DNA of 64,000 nucleotides. Origin: JAWLGZ01 sp041690635 (GTDB taxonomy: Bacteria > Pseudomonadota > Gammaproteobacteria > Thiohalomonadales > Thiohalomonadaceae). The position numbers and the translations under genes are program-made. Below are positions 9,595 to 17,474 of this stretch, one piece after another. How positions within the stretch are numbered: position 1 is the stretch's first letter; the number at the start of each line of letters is the position of its first letter. The notes under the pieces are model-generated. The model was not told the origin of the DNA. It ran no database searches and was given only the letters and a program-made list of their open reading frames with translations. The stretch is from contig JAWLGZ010000003.1 in the NCBI GenBank assembly GCA_041690635.1, positions 372,001-436,000 on the forward strand, read 5' to 3'.

Positions 9595-9814
9595 CGCCCA
9601 CCTCCAGTTCGATGATGATCTCGCCGTCACGGCGACCGGTGTGCAGTATCCGGTGGCCATTCAACCGCGACCAGGCGGGGACGTCGTTCAGGGCACCGGG
9701 ATCGGTGGCCACCACCTCCAGCACGTCGCCGGGCTGAAGCTCGGCCACCTTGTCCTGCACGCGAATCACCGGCAGGGGACAGAGCAGGCGGCGGGCGTCG
9801 AGATGGTGTTTCAA
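9587..9814 (-). CDS. TusA-family sulfur carrier protein
   Basis: 75 residues, the size of TusA/YedF/SirA proteins. The persulfide-carrying cysteine is C12 in the signature CPLP, preceded by LDARRL. The rest fits the small beta-alpha fold ending IIIELEVGDG. Such proteins relay sulfane sulfur to tRNA thiolases, molybdopterin synthesis or, in sulfur oxidisers, the Dsr/Hdr pathways. It overlaps the CDF exporter downstream. About 260 bp upstream on the same strand is a PP-loop tRNA thiolase-like gene that is a plausible sulfur acceptor. Whether it is true TusA or a paralogue cannot be decided here. Confidence 0.88.
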   Translation of the reverse strand: MKHHLDARRLLCPLPVIRVQDKVAELQPGDVLEVVATDPGALNDVPAWSRLNGHRILHTGRRDGEIIIELEVGDG

Positions 9815-9829
9815 CGTGAAAACCTCAAT

Positions 9830-10054
9830 GGACTCTCGCCAGGACGCGAAGAAAGACGGGACATCAGTTTACCGTGGGAACCACCCGGGGGGTGAATCTG
9901 CTGGGTGCATTTCATTACCCTGAAAACCGCCGTCACTCTCGCAAAGACGCCAAGCAGGCCAAGAAGACAACCAATCAACGGCTCCACCTTCCGGGTGGAA
10001 CCGCAACGAATGCCTTGTTTCTGTTTTCTCTGCGTCTTTGTGTCTTGGCGAGAG
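9830..10054. repeat. Three arms of the CTCTCGCAGAGACGCC-type repeat
   Basis: Arms at 9830-9855 and 9936-9968 point one way and 10025-10054 is inverse. They fill the 258-bp gap between the thiouridylase-like gene and the TusA-family gene. I see no coding sequence or promoter of note between them. Confidence 0.7.
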
Positions 10055-10072
10055 CAAATGCGGTGTCTGCGT

Positions 10073-11119
10073 TCACAGATGCCACGCCTCCGGAATGCCG
10101 GTCGGCGGCAGCGGTTCCACCTCCAGCGTCTCCGGCTCCGCCCCGGGACGGTTGATCTCCACCGTGACCGCGGCTGCCATGCGCCCCTGGGAGTAGCGGG
10201 CGGCGATGCGGGCGGCCAACCCGATATCCTCCGGGCCAGGCTCGCCGTCGATCAGCACCAGCGGGCCGGGGTGTGAGAGGGTGCGCAGGTGGATGAACTG
10301 CTTGCGGTAACCCTCGAGGAAGTTGTTCTCACCCTCCTCGCGCCCGACGATCAATTTAAAGTGCGGGGCCGGGCGGACGTGGCGCCCCACCTTGAGCAGG
10401 ATGATGTCATCCAGGTCGTAGTCGCGCCGGCCGCGCGCCTTCCACAGGTCGGCCAGCTTGCGGGAGTAGGCCTCGTCGGTGAGGAAACAGCAGCCGCCGG
10501 CGGGGGTTGCCCACTCGGTGAAGCCGAACTGTTCGGCCAGGGCCATCTGCGGCTTGCGGGTGCGGCCGGAGAAATCGTACAGCTTCTCCCGATCGACCCA
10601 CCCCGCCAGCTCCGGACGGGTGGAGGGCAGGTTTTTCGCACAGAGGGGGCGCAGCAGCAGGTCGCCGGCGCCGGACTCGCGCGCCACCACCGGCATGGTG
10701 TCCTTGCGCTGCGACATGGGCCGCTGGCCGACCACCTCGCCGGTGATGATGAAATCGAACCCATGGGCCTGGATCCACTCCAGCGCCTTTTTCACCATGA
10801 ACCCCTTGCAGTCGAGACAGGGATTCAGGTTGGCGCCGTAGCCGTGCTTCGGGTTCAGCAGTACATCCTTGTACTCCTCCGAGACATCGACGATGTGCAG
10901 CTTGATGCCGAGCTGTTCGGCCACCCAGAGGGCGTTGTTACGCTTCGGCTTCGCCTCGTCCTTCTTGCGGATGGCGTGGGTGTGCCCCTCGACGCAGAAG
11001 CCGGTGTAGAAGTTGATCCCCTCCACGTGGATGCCCTGGGCCTGGATCACCCGGGCGGCGAGCATCGAATCGAGCCCGCCGGAGATGAGTGCGATCGCCT
11101 TGCGTTCAGTCTGTGCCAT
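10073..11119 (-). CDS. PP-loop tRNA thiouridylase-like protein with NFACT-R-like C-terminus
   Basis: 348 residues from ATG 11119. The PP-loop ATP-pyrophosphatase motif SGGLDS lies at residues 13-18. Two cysteine clusters follow, NPCLDCKGF (C101, C104) and PAGGCCFLTDE (C210, C211), paralleling the catalytic cysteine pair of MnmA-type 2-thiouridylases and ThiI. The C-terminal third (LLKVGRHVRPAPHFKLIVGR onward) resembles the RNA-binding NFACT-R fold. It probably activates a tRNA uridine by adenylation and replaces oxygen with sulfur. Similar proteins are often annotated as thiamine-biosynthesis or tRNA methyltransferase homologues; the exact modified base is unknown. The nearby TusA-family gene could supply the sulfur. 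Confidence 0.75.
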   Translation of the reverse strand: MAQTERKAIALISGGLDSMLAARVIQAQGIHVEGINFYTGFCVEGHTHAIRKKDEAKPKRNNALWVAEQLGIKLHIVDVSEEYKDVLLNPKHGYGANLNPCLDCKGFMVKKALEWIQAHGFDFIITGEVVGQRPMSQRKDTMPVVARESGAGDLLLRPLCAKNLPSTRPELAGWVDREKLYDFSGRTRKPQMALAEQFGFTEWATPAGGCCFLTDEAYSRKLADLWKARGRRDYDLDDIILLKVGRHVRPAPHFKLIVGREEGENNFLEGYRKQFIHLRTLSHPGPLVLIDGEPGPEDIGLAARIAARYSQGRMAAAVTVEINRPGAEPETLEVEPLPPTGIPEAWHL

Positions 11120-11239
11120 CAACTTGCACGAAATCGGTTGGAAAAGGCGCGCCATTCTAGCCCAACTGCCCGGGTCCGGCTTAACCCGTGGAAGAACCGG
11201 GGGCTATAATGGCCGTTTTCCGCGCCGACAGGAGCCATC

Positions 11240-12127
11240 GTGACCTTTCAGGAGCTGATCCTGGCCTTGCAGCAGTACTGGGCCCGCCAGGGGTGCGTCG
11301 TTCTGCAGCCCTACGACATGGAGGTGGGGGCCGGCACCTTCCACCCGGCCACCTTCCTGCGCGCCATCGGTCCGGAGCCGTGGAGCGCCGCCTACGTCCA
11401 GCCCTCGCGCCGGCCGGCCGACGGCCGCTACGGCGAGAACCCCAACCGGCTCCAGCACTACTACCAGTTCCAAGTGGTGATCAAGCCTTCCCCGTTGGAC
11501 ATCCAGGAGCTCTACCTCGGTTCCCTGAAGATGCTCGGCATCGACCCCCTGGTCCACGATATCCGTTTCGTCGAGGACAACTGGGAGTCCCCCACCCTCG
11601 GCGCCTGGGGGCTCGGCTGGGAGGTGTGGCTGAACGGCATGGAGGTGACCCAGTTCACCTACTTCCAGCAGGTGGGCGGCCTCGACTGCAAACCGGTCAC
11701 CGGCGAGATCACCTACGGGCTCGAACGCATCGCCATGTACCTGCAGGGGGTGGAAAGTGTGTTTGACCTGGTGTGGGCCGACGGCCCGCTGGGGCGCATC
11801 ACCTACCGCGATGTGTTCCACCAGAACGAGGTGGAGATGTCCACCTACAACTTCGAGTACGCCGACGTGGAGTACCTGTTCGGCCACTTCGATTACTGCG
11901 AGCGCGAGAGCAACCGGCTGATCGAGGCCGGCCTGCCGCTGCCGGCCTATGAGATGGTCCTCAAGGCCTCCCACGCCTTTAACCTGCTCGACGCCCGCCG
12001 GGCCATCTCCGTGACCGAGCGCCAGCGCTTCATCCTGCGCGTCCGCGCCCTGTCCCGCGCCGTGGCGGAAGCCTATTACAACAGCCGCGAAGCCCTCGGC
12101 TTCCCGATGCTGAAAACGACGGGCTAA
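11240..12127 (+). CDS. glyQ: Glycine-tRNA ligase alpha subunit
   Basis: 295 residues. Catalytic subunit of the bacterial alpha2-beta2 glycyl-tRNA synthetase, which activates glycine and charges tRNA-Gly. The N-terminus FQELILALQQYWARQGC, the GAGTFHPATFLRAIGPEPW segment and RFVEDNWESPTLGAWGLGWE are nearly invariant in GlyQ. It starts with GTG preceded by AGGAG at 11230-11234. It precedes glyS with an 8-bp gap. Confidence 0.98.
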   Translation: MTFQELILALQQYWARQGCVVLQPYDMEVGAGTFHPATFLRAIGPEPWSAAYVQPSRRPADGRYGENPNRLQHYYQFQVVIKPSPLDIQELYLGSLKMLGIDPLVHDIRFVEDNWESPTLGAWGLGWEVWLNGMEVTQFTYFQQVGGLDCKPVTGEITYGLERIAMYLQGVESVFDLVWADGPLGRITYRDVFHQNEVEMSTYNFEYADVEYLFGHFDYCERESNRLIEAGLPLPAYEMVLKASHAFNLLDARRAISVTERQRFILRVRALSRAVAEAYYNSREALGFPMLKTTG

Positions 12128-12135
12128 GGATTTTT

Positions 12136-14211
12136 ATGAATTCAGATCTGCTGATTGAGATTGGGACCGAGGAGCTGCCGCCGAAGGCGCTGCGGCGGCT
12201 GTCGGAGGCGTTTTCCGAGGGGGTGCTGCAGGGCCTGGCGAAGGCGGAGCTGGCCCACGGCGAGGCGACCTCCTTTGCGGCGCCGCGCCGGCTGGCGATC
12301 CTGGTACGTAGCCTGGCGGAGGGTCAGGCGGACCGCGAGGTGGAACGACGGGGACCGGCGCTGACCGCCGCCTTCGACGCCCAGGGCAACGTCACCAAGG
12401 CGGCCCAGGGTTTTGCCCGCTCCTGCGGGGTCGAGGTGGGAGACCTGGAGAAGCTGGAGACCGACAAGGGCGCCTGGCTGGTGCACCGGTCCCACGAAGA
12501 GGGCAAACCCACCGCCGAGCTGATCCCGGGCATCGTGCAGGCGTCGCTCGACGGGCTTCCGATCCCGAAGCGGATGCGCTGGGGCAGTCTGGACGCGGAG
12601 TTTGTACGTCCAGTGCACTGGGTGGTGCTGCTGTTCGGGGACCGGGTGATCGATGCCGAGATCCTCTGCGCGAAGGCGGGCCGTGAGACCCGCGGTCATC
12701 GGTTTCACCACCCCGAGCCGATCTATCTTGGCGAGCCGACCGCCTATGCGCCGCTGCTGGAGACCGAGGGGCACGTGATCGCCGACTTCGCCGCCCGCCG
12801 CGAGGCGATTCGGGGGCAGGTGATGGAGGCAGCGGACCGGCTCGGCGGCAAGGCGGTGCTGGATGAGGATCTGCTCGATGAGGTCACGGCGCTGGTGGAG
12901 TGGCCGGTGACGGTGACCGGCAGCTTCGAAGAGCGCTTCCTGGAGGTGCCGAGCGAGGCGCTTGTCTCGGCCATGAAGGGGCACCAGAAGTATTTCCCGG
13001 TGGTCTCGGCCGAGGGGAAACTGCTGCCGCACTTCATCGCCATCAGCAACATCGACAGCCGTGAACCGGAGCAGGTGTGCCACGGCAACGAGCGGGTGAT
13101 CCGCCCGCGGCTGTCGGACGCGGAGTTCTTCTGGAACACGGATCGCAAGCAGCCGCTGCGCTCACGTCTGGAGACCCTCAAAGGGGTGGTGTTCCAGACG
13201 AAGCTGGGCACGCTGTACGACAAAACCGAACGCATCGCCGGCCTGGCCGAGACCATTGCGAACAGTGCCGGGGCGGATGCCGCGCTCGCCAATCGCGCCG
13301 CCTGGCTGGCCAAGTGTGACCTGATGACCGAGATGGTCGGCGAGTTCCCCGAACTGCAGGGCATCATGGGGCGTTACTACGCAGCCCTTGATGGCGAGCC
13401 CGCCGAGGTGGCGCTGGCGCTCGACGAACAGTACATGCCACGCTTCGCCGGCGACAAGCTGCCCGCCTCCGCCTCCGGGCAGGCGGTAGCGCTGGCGGAT
13501 CGCATCGACTCCCTGGTCGGTATCTTCGGCATCGGCCAACGGCCGACCGGCGCCAAGGACCCGTTCGGCCTGCGCCGTGCCGCACTCGGTGTGCTGCGGG
13601 TGCTGATCGAGAAGGAGCAGGACCTGGATCTGCAGGCGCTGCTCACCACGGCACGCGAACAGTTCGAACGCCAGGGCCGTACACTGGCGGCGGACGTGGA
13701 AGAGCAGGTGTTCGACTTTGTGATGGAGCGGCTGCGCGCCTACTACGGGGATCGCGGGATCGCCCACGACACCTTCGAGGCGGTGCTGGCGCGCCGCCCG
13801 GCACGGCCGCACGATTTCGATCTGCGCATCCGTGCCGTTTCCGCCTTCCGCGCCCTGCCCGAGGCGGAGAGCCTCGCCGCCGCCAACAAGCGCATCCATA
13901 ACATTCTGCGCCAGGCGGAAGGGGAGGTGCCCGACAGCATCGATTCCGCACGTCTGGTCGAGCCGCAGGAGAAGGCGCTGGCCGAGCAGGTCGAGAAGCT
14001 GGCGGCTCAGGTGGCGCCGCTCTTCGAGCAACGTGCCTACGCCGATGCGCTCTGCGCACTGGCTGCCTTGCGGGAACCGGTGGACGCCTTCTTCGACGCG
14101 GTGATGGTGATGGCCGACGACCCGGCATTGCGGGCCAACCGGCTCGCCCTGTTGAAACGGCTGAACGGGCTGTTCCTCGGGGCCGCCGATCTCTCCTGCC
14201 TGCAGAGTTGA
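12136..14211 (+). CDS. glyS: Glycine-tRNA ligase beta subunit
   Basis: 691 residues, full length. The beta subunit binds tRNA. The N-terminus MNSDLLIEIGTEELPPKALR and internal ALVEWPVTVTGSF, MKGHQKYFPV, LGTLYDKTERI and GQRPTGAKDPFGLRRAALG are GlyS signatures. The C-terminal part has the anticodon-binding (DALR-like) helical domain. ATG 12136 follows AAGGA. Partner of GlyQ in the same operon. Confidence 0.98.
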   Translation: MNSDLLIEIGTEELPPKALRRLSEAFSEGVLQGLAKAELAHGEATSFAAPRRLAILVRSLAEGQADREVERRGPALTAAFDAQGNVTKAAQGFARSCGVEVGDLEKLETDKGAWLVHRSHEEGKPTAELIPGIVQASLDGLPIPKRMRWGSLDAEFVRPVHWVVLLFGDRVIDAEILCAKAGRETRGHRFHHPEPIYLGEPTAYAPLLETEGHVIADFAARREAIRGQVMEAADRLGGKAVLDEDLLDEVTALVEWPVTVTGSFEERFLEVPSEALVSAMKGHQKYFPVVSAEGKLLPHFIAISNIDSREPEQVCHGNERVIRPRLSDAEFFWNTDRKQPLRSRLETLKGVVFQTKLGTLYDKTERIAGLAETIANSAGADAALANRAAWLAKCDLMTEMVGEFPELQGIMGRYYAALDGEPAEVALALDEQYMPRFAGDKLPASASGQAVALADRIDSLVGIFGIGQRPTGAKDPFGLRRAALGVLRVLIEKEQDLDLQALLTTAREQFERQGRTLAADVEEQVFDFVMERLRAYYGDRGIAHDTFEAVLARRPARPHDFDLRIRAVSAFRALPEAESLAAANKRIHNILRQAEGEVPDSIDSARLVEPQEKALAEQVEKLAAQVAPLFEQRAYADALCALAALREPVDAFFDAVMVMADDPALRANRLALLKRLNGLFLGAADLSCLQS

Positions 14212-14220
14212 AAATGCATG

Positions 14221-14294
14221 TCTCTCGCAGAGCCCGCCAAGGCCGCAATGGAAAATAGCAACTTTTTTGTCGAATCTCGCGCTCTTGGCGAGAG
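14221..14294. repeat. CTCTCGCAGAG-type facing repeat pair after glyS
   Basis: Left arm 14221-14246 and inverse right arm 14275-14294, with an AT-rich spacer of about 30 bp. It lies between the glyS stop and the ribosome-binding site of the MazG-like gene. Confidence 0.65.
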
Positions 14295-14317
14295 CATCAG
14301 TTATTGAGGAAACAGAG

Positions 14318-14650
14318 ATGTCCGAGCGCGACTCCTACGCGGCGATGCTGGCCGCGGTGCACGCCTTCCACGACAAGCACGACTTCAGGAACACGGGCGG
14401 CGAGGAGCTCACCTATCGCGTCGCGCTGATGGCCGAGGAGCTGGGTGAGATCTCCGCCTGCGTCACCAAGGGCAAGGCCGGTGAGAAGTTGGCGGAGGAG
14501 GTGGCAGACCTCTTCATCCTGCTTATCGGCACCGCCATAGCCGCCGACTTCGACCTGAAGGAGGCATTCTGGGCCAAGATGGAAAAGATCATGGCCCGGG
14601 AGTCCAAGATGGTGAACGGCCGGATTCGGGTCTCCGAATTTCGCGACTGA
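14318..14650 (+). CDS. MazG-like nucleotide pyrophosphohydrolase family protein
   Basis: 110 residues from ATG 14318, with GAGGA at 14306-14310. All-alpha, with the MazG-type acidic metal motif as two EExxE/EExxD-like clusters: MAEELGEISACV (about residues 45-56) and KLAEEVADLFILL (about 66-78). MazG-fold enzymes hydrolyse NTPs or dNTPs to monophosphate and pyrophosphate, or remove damaged nucleotides; the substrate is not visible here. It sits between glyQS and gmhB, separated from both by repeat elements, so it is probably its own transcription unit or an inserted gene. Confidence 0.75.
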   Translation: MSERDSYAAMLAAVHAFHDKHDFRNTGGEELTYRVALMAEELGEISACVTKGKAGEKLAEEVADLFILLIGTAIAADFDLKEAFWAKMEKIMARESKMVNGRIRVSEFRD

Positions 14651-14658
14651 CCACTGAT

Positions 14659-14845
14659 CAGCCACAGGGCACACACGACTGCATGGATGCAGGAGCAGTT
14701 GTGAGAGATCACAGAGGGACATTGCACGACGGGAGCGATATCCTGAGCGAAGAGACACCCCCGCCGCGTCCCCCTGTAGGTCGAAACGCACCCCGGTATG
14801 GGCTCTTTTGCTCTTGCTCTGTGATCTCTGTGTGCTCTGTGGCCA
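14659..14845. repeat. Facing ATCACAGAGNNCAC-type repeat arms
   Basis: Left arm about 14659-14720 (CACAGGGCACAC, GAGAGATCACAGAGGG) and inverse right arm 14815-14845 (CTCTGTGATCTCTGTG, CTCTGTGGCC) bracket a roughly 95-bp spacer. It resembles the CTCTCGCAGAG family but differs in sequence. It fills the gap between the MazG-like gene and gmhB. Confidence 0.6.
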
Positions 14846-14864
14846 ATAAGGGTCTGCCCAAGAA

Positions 14865-15410
14865 ATGAAGCTGATCATTCTCGACCGGGACGGGGTCATC
14901 AACGAGGACTCCGACGCCTATATCAAGTCGCCCGAGGAGTTCGTGCCGGTGCCCGGGGCACCGGAGGCGATCGCACGACTGGGGCGGGCCGGCTACCGGG
15001 TGGTGGTTGCGACCAACCAGTCGGGGATCGCCCGCGGGCTTTTCGACCTGGACACCCTGGGACGCATCCACGCCAAGCTGCAGCGCGAAGTGGCCGCCGT
15101 AGGCGGGCATATCGATGCCATCCTGTTCTGTCCGCATGGCCCCGATGATGGCTGCCGTTGCCGCAAGCCGTTGCCCGGCCTGCTGGAGGAGGCGGGCAGG
15201 CGGCTCGCCCTGTCGCTGAGCGGCGTTCCGGTGATTGGCGATTCCCTGCGGGACCTGGAGGCGGCACAGGCGGTCAAGGCCAGGCCCATTCTGGTGCGGA
15301 CGGGAAAAGGGGAGCGGACGCTCAAGGCGGGCAAGGGGCTGGCCGGAATTCCGGTCTATCGTGACCTGGCCGAAGCGGTGGAAGCGCTGCTCAGGGAGGA
15401 TGCATCGTGA
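14865..15410 (+). CDS. gmhB: D-glycero-beta-D-manno-heptose-1,7-bisphosphate 7-phosphatase
   Basis: 181 residues. HAD-superfamily phosphatase of the ADP-heptose pathway for lipopolysaccharide inner core. The nucleophile motif is LDRDGVIN (D7 and D9), motif II is ATNQSGIARG, and the GmhB zinc-binding cysteines are in CPHGPDDGCRCRKP. GDSLRDLEAA is HAD motif IV. It overlaps plsC (stop TGA 15408-15410, GTG start 15407) and follows glyQS, an order common in gammaproteobacteria. Confidence 0.94.
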   Translation: MKLIILDRDGVINEDSDAYIKSPEEFVPVPGAPEAIARLGRAGYRVVVATNQSGIARGLFDLDTLGRIHAKLQREVAAVGGHIDAILFCPHGPDDGCRCRKPLPGLLEEAGRRLALSLSGVPVIGDSLRDLEAAQAVKARPILVRTGKGERTLKAGKGLAGIPVYRDLAEAVEALLREDAS

Positions 15411-16156
15411 TCTGGATTCGCTCGGCCCTTTTTCAGACCGGCCTGGTCTTGTCCCTGGTGGTCTTCGCACTTCTGGCACCGCTCACGCTGCCGCTGTCCT
15501 TCAAGGGCCGCTATGCGTTTCTCGTTCGCTGGGGCCAGTTCGTCCTGTGGTGGCTCAGGGTCACCTGCGGGATACGCTATCGCGTCGAGGGTGCGGAGCA
15601 CATCCCATCCGGTCCGGTGGTGGTTCTCTCCAAGCATCAGTCCACCTGGGAGACTATCGCCCTGCAACGGGTCCTGCCGCCCCAGACCTGGGTTCTCAAG
15701 CGGGAACTGCTCTGGTTGCCGTTTTTCGGCTGGGCCATCGCCCTGCTTAGGCCCATTGCCATTGATCGTTCCGCCGGTCGGCGCGCGCTGGCGCAGTTGC
15801 TGGAGCAGGGCGCCGAGCGGCTGCAGCAGGGGATATGGGTCATCGTTTTCCCCGAGGGGACCCGTACCGCGCCGGGGGCCCGGGTGCGCTACAACATCGG
15901 TGGAGCGATGTTGGCAGACAAGACCGGGACAGACATCCTGCCGGTGGCGCACAACGCGGGCGAGTTCTGGCCGCGCGGAGGCTTCCTCAAGCGGCCGGGG
16001 ATCATCACCATGGTGATCGGCCCGACCATTCCTGTCGCCGGTCGCAAGGCCGGGGAGATCAATGCCGAGGCAGAGGCCTGGATTGAGGGGACCATGGAGC
16101 GCATCAGCCCGGTGGCGGGTGCCCCGGTCGAAGTGCCCGAAGCGACATCGAGCTGA
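15407..16156 (+). CDS. plsC: 1-acyl-sn-glycerol-3-phosphate acyltransferase
   Basis: 249 residues. It transfers an acyl chain to lysophosphatidic acid at the inner membrane. An N-terminal hydrophobic anchor (about residues 5-30) precedes the acyltransferase domain. Motif I is SKHQSTWET, with Glu where HX4D enzymes have Asp, a variant known in this subfamily. Motif II is around PIAIDRSAGRRA and motif III is FPEGTRT. It starts with GTG inside the gmhB stop. Other lysophospholipid acyltransferases of the same fold remain possible. Confidence 0.87.
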   Translation: MIWIRSALFQTGLVLSLVVFALLAPLTLPLSFKGRYAFLVRWGQFVLWWLRVTCGIRYRVEGAEHIPSGPVVVLSKHQSTWETIALQRVLPPQTWVLKRELLWLPFFGWAIALLRPIAIDRSAGRRALAQLLEQGAERLQQGIWVIVFPEGTRTAPGARVRYNIGGAMLADKTGTDILPVAHNAGEFWPRGGFLKRPGIITMVIGPTIPVAGRKAGEINAEAEAWIEGTMERISPVAGAPVEVPEATSS

Positions 16157-16165
16157 AGTATCTTC

Positions 16166-16174
16166 TGATATACT
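16166..16174 (+). promoter_or_regulatory. Extended -10 promoter before fbp
   Basis: TGATATACT is a TG-N-TATACT extended -10 element about 100 bp upstream of the fbp ATG. No good -35 accompanies it. It implies fbp is transcribed separately from plsC. Confidence 0.45.
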
Positions 16175-16276
16175 AATGCCTTCCTGCGCCGCCCCCCGGC
16201 GCATGTCTCCGAACCATCCATCCTGACCGGCCTCTCCACATGAGTCCGGCGGACACGTTTACTTCAGGAAAACCCG

Positions 16277-17299
16277 ATGCACGACAACCGCACCACCATC
16301 ACGCAGTTCATCATCGAAGAGCAGCGGCACATTCAGGGCGCCACCGGCGACTTCACCTCGCTGCTGAACGACATCGTCACCGCCTGCAAGGTGATCTCCA
16401 ACTTGGTCAACCACGGCGCACTCGTCGGCGTGCTGGGCAGCGCCGGTTCCGAAAACGTGCAGGGCGAGGCACAGAAGAAGCTGGACGTGATCGCCAACGA
16501 GGTGTTCCTCAAGTCCAACGAGTGGGCGGGTCACCTGGCGGCGATGGCCTCGGAGGAGATGGAGGAGGTCTACCCGATCCCCGGGCATTTCCCGCGAGGC
16601 AAGTACTTACTTACCTTCGATCCGCTTGATGGATCGTCCAATATCGACGTCAACGTCTCGGTCGGCACCATCTTCTCCATTTTGCGCTGCCCCGGCGAGT
16701 GCACCATGCGCCCGTCGGCGGATGGCTTCCTTCAGCCCGGCACCGAGCAGGTGTGCGCCGGCTACGCCCTCTACGGGCCGTCGACCATGATGGTCCTCAC
16801 CACCGGTAACGGCGTAAACGGCTTCACGCTCGACCAGAACATCGGCGAATTCATCCTCACCCATCCCAACATGCGCATTCCGGAAGAGACCCAGGAGTTC
16901 GCCATCAACGCCTCCAACATGCGCTTCTGGGAGGCACCGGTGAAACGCTACGTGGACGAGTGCCTGGCGGGCAAGGAGGGCGCGCGCGGCAAGGACTTCA
17001 ACATGCGCTGGATCGCCTCCATGGTGGCCGAAGTGCACCGTATCCTGACCCGGGGCGGCGTCTTCATGTACCCCTACGACAGCAAGATGGCGGAGAAGGG
17101 GCAGGCGGGCAAGCTCCGGCTGATGTACGAGGCCAACCCCATGGGCCTCATCATCGAGCAGGCGGGCGGCGCCGCCAGCACCGGCCGGGAGCGCATCCTG
17201 GAGATCAAGCCGGACGGGCTGCACCAGCGGGTCCCGGTCATCCTCGGCTCCCGCGCCGAGGTGGAGCGCCTGGTCGAATACCATCGCGACAATTCATGA
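16277..17299 (+). CDS. fbp: Fructose-1,6-bisphosphatase class I
   Basis: 340 residues. It dephosphorylates fructose 1,6-bisphosphate in gluconeogenesis, and in the Calvin cycle if the organism is autotrophic. The metal-binding core FDPLDGSSNIDVNVSVGTIF and the substrate motif GGVFMYPYDSK are intact, with IIEQAGGAAS at the C-terminal end. ATG 16277 has CAGGA upstream. It ends just before a strong terminator. No Calvin-cycle genes lie next to it, so its pathway cannot be decided here. Confidence 0.97.
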   Translation: MHDNRTTITQFIIEEQRHIQGATGDFTSLLNDIVTACKVISNLVNHGALVGVLGSAGSENVQGEAQKKLDVIANEVFLKSNEWAGHLAAMASEEMEEVYPIPGHFPRGKYLLTFDPLDGSSNIDVNVSVGTIFSILRCPGECTMRPSADGFLQPGTEQVCAGYALYGPSTMMVLTTGNGVNGFTLDQNIGEFILTHPNMRIPEETQEFAINASNMRFWEAPVKRYVDECLAGKEGARGKDFNMRWIASMVAEVHRILTRGGVFMYPYDSKMAEKGQAGKLRLMYEANPMGLIIEQAGGAASTGRERILEIKPDGLHQRVPVILGSRAEVERLVEYHRDNS

Positions 17300-17320
17300 T
17301 TATTCGCCGCATTTAACGAC

Positions 17321-17346
17321 AAAAGCCGGTCAAATGACCGGCTTTT
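17321..17346 (+). terminator. Intrinsic terminator of fbp
   Basis: AAAAGCCGGTCA-AA-TGACCGGCTTTTT: a near-perfect hairpin followed by a T run about 20 bp after the fbp stop. It is largely symmetrical and could also stop leftward transcripts from gyrB. Confidence 0.9.
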
Positions 17347-17353
17347 TCGTTGG

Positions 17354-17466
17354 CTCACCGCAGAGGCGAGGACGCAGAGAAAAAACAAAGGCTAACGAGG
17401 TTTCTCCGCAAGGGCGACATCGGCCCTGTTCGCAGACTGTTTCCCTCTGCGCCCTCTGCGGTGAAG
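17354..17466. repeat. CACCGCAGAGGCGAGGACGCAGAG-type facing repeat pair
   Basis: Left arm 17354-17386 and inverse right arm 17442-17466 (CTCTGCGCCCTCTGCGGTG), spacer about 55 bp. It lies between the fbp terminator and the gyrB stop (convergent genes). Confidence 0.7.
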
Positions 17467-17474
17467 GTCTGTTG

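Noticed and set aside
11025..11040. CTCCACGTGGATG as a third parS site
   Set aside because: It shares only the CCACGTGG core; the outer half-sites do not match the parS consensus.
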